In this document: in pieces, positions 30,036 to 30,541 of the stretch | How the letters are laid out: every line of letters starts with the position of its first letter | Numbering within the stretch: position 1 is the stretch's first letter | Source of the DNA: AC-32 sp045806105 | Lineage (GTDB): Bacteria; Actinomycetota; Thermoleophilia; Gaiellales; Gaiellaceae | Assembly: GCA_045806105.1 (NCBI GenBank) | Contig: JBJMJY010000033.1 | Span: 1 to 30,541 of the forward strand | DNA length: 30,541 bases | Reading direction: 5' to 3' | Translations under genes and position numbers: made by a program | Notes under the pieces: model-generated | Database searches by the model: none | Told to the model about the DNA's origin: nothing | What the model saw: only the letters and a program-made list of their open reading frames with translations

Positions 30036-30541
30036 ATGAAGCTCGGCGAGGCGATTGCGCGCTGGCCGGTGGTGCGCCAGCTCCGGGAAGGCGATCCGCT
30101 CGGGCTCGGCAAGGCCGCCCAGTCGGAGCGATCGCGCCGCCTGCGCCCACGCACCGAGGAAGCCGACCACGTCGTCCAGTCGATCTGCCCCTACTGCGCG
30201 GTCGGCTGCGGCCAGAACGTCTACGTCAAGGACGAGGCGGTGATCCAGATCGAGGGCGACCCGGACTCGCCGATCAGCCGCGGCCGGCTCTGCCCGAAGG
30301 GCTCCGCCACCCGCCAGCTCACCACCGGCCCGGGACGGCTGCACACCGTGCTGTACCGGCCGCCGCACGGCACCGACTGGCAGCCGCTGGACCTGGACAC
30401 CGCGATGGAGATGGTCGCCGACCGGGTGATCGCGACCAGGCGCGACACCTGGGAATGGGAGCACGACGGCGCCCGGACGGCCCGGACGATGGGCATCGCC
30501 AGCCTCGGTGGGGCCACCCTCGACAACGAGGATAACTACCT
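30036..30541 (+). CDS. Formate dehydrogenase catalytic subunit, N-terminal part (runs off window)
   Basis: The first 168 residues are present. The 4Fe-4S motif has C51 and C54 in CPYC, C58 in AVGC, and C86 in LCPKG, and the conserved SLGGATLDNEDNYL is just at the window edge. This is the molybdenum/tungsten bis-MGD subunit that oxidises formate to CO2, FdnG/FdhA type. The usual Tat motif RRxFLK is missing; the first 45 residues are basic and carry no signal, so a cytosolic enzyme is likely. The catalytic Cys or Sec lies beyond the window. The ATG at 30036 follows GAAGAACGCAGGTTG, which has a modest AGG ribosome binding site. It sits behind two identical palindromes and has its own promoter. 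Confidence 0.92.
   Translation, partial: MKLGEAIARWPVVRQLREGDPLGLGKAAQSERSRRLRPRTEEADHVVQSICPYCAVGCGQNVYVKDEAVIQIEGDPDSPISRGRLCPKGSATRQLTTGPGRLHTVLYRPPHGTDWQPLDLDTAMEMVADRVIATRRDTWEWEHDGARTARTMGIASLGGATLDNEDNY

Noticed and set aside
30036..30541. Selenocysteine-containing formate dehydrogenase
   Set aside because: The codon for the catalytic Cys or Sec lies outside the window, so no claim can be made.

Overview
The window is about 30.5 kb of very GC-rich bacterial DNA with tightly packed genes, frequent GTG starts and many 1-22 bp start/stop overlaps. A SigR-type ECF sigma factor with an RsrA-like anti-sigma factor and a matching promoter, an M24 peptidase, DUF1385, DUF1800/DUF1501 and a YbdK-type ligase suggest a deep-branching actinobacterium, perhaps Thermoleophilia (Gaiellales or Solirubrobacterales). 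That placement is inference; there is no rRNA or marker gene here. I found no tRNA, rRNA, insertion sequence, prophage or CRISPR array. No stretch over 300 bases lacks a gene; the longest gaps are 17362-17549, 29874-30035 and 18750-18879, and each holds a described element.

Layout. 1-4424: the tail of an unknown gene, then a minus-strand acetate unit (SatP-type transporter, acetyl-CoA synthetase, small helical-repeat protein) behind a 114-nt leader, and an M24 peptidase. 4456-10494: a plus-strand run with an amidohydrolase, a three-subunit molybdenum hydroxylase (2Fe-2S, Mo-binding, FAD/4Fe-4S), a MocA-like cofactor nucleotidyltransferase and an HTH-TM-LytR_C protein. 10580-12417: an M23 peptidase overlapping the end of a sigR/rsrA-like pair, and a PRC-barrel protein. 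12421-15931 (minus): HMA metal-binding protein and YbdK-type ligase, a polyproline surface protein, and a second ECF sigma/anti-sigma pair. 15976-19827: a flavin disulfide reductase, convergent terminator hairpins, an HtrA protease with a possible response-regulator site, a 25-residue membrane peptide and a DUF1385 protein. 19861-22915: a coupled DUF1800-DUF1501-cupredoxin operon. 22933-29873: a nitrilase, then a coupled set of a ThDP enzyme, an enolase-superfamily enzyme and a large FAD/4Fe-4S oxidoreductase. 30036-end: the start of a formate dehydrogenase catalytic subunit behind two identical 17-bp palindromes.

Themes. The window is rich in oxidation of small carbon compounds (acetate, aldehydes or N-heterocycles, hydroxy acids, formate) using Mo, Fe-S, flavin and ThDP enzymes, together with envelope-stress and thiol-stress control. 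The features most worth following are the DUF1800-DUF1501-cupredoxin operon with a complete type-1 copper ligand set, the paired palindromes before the formate dehydrogenase gene, and the autoregulatory-looking SigR promoter.
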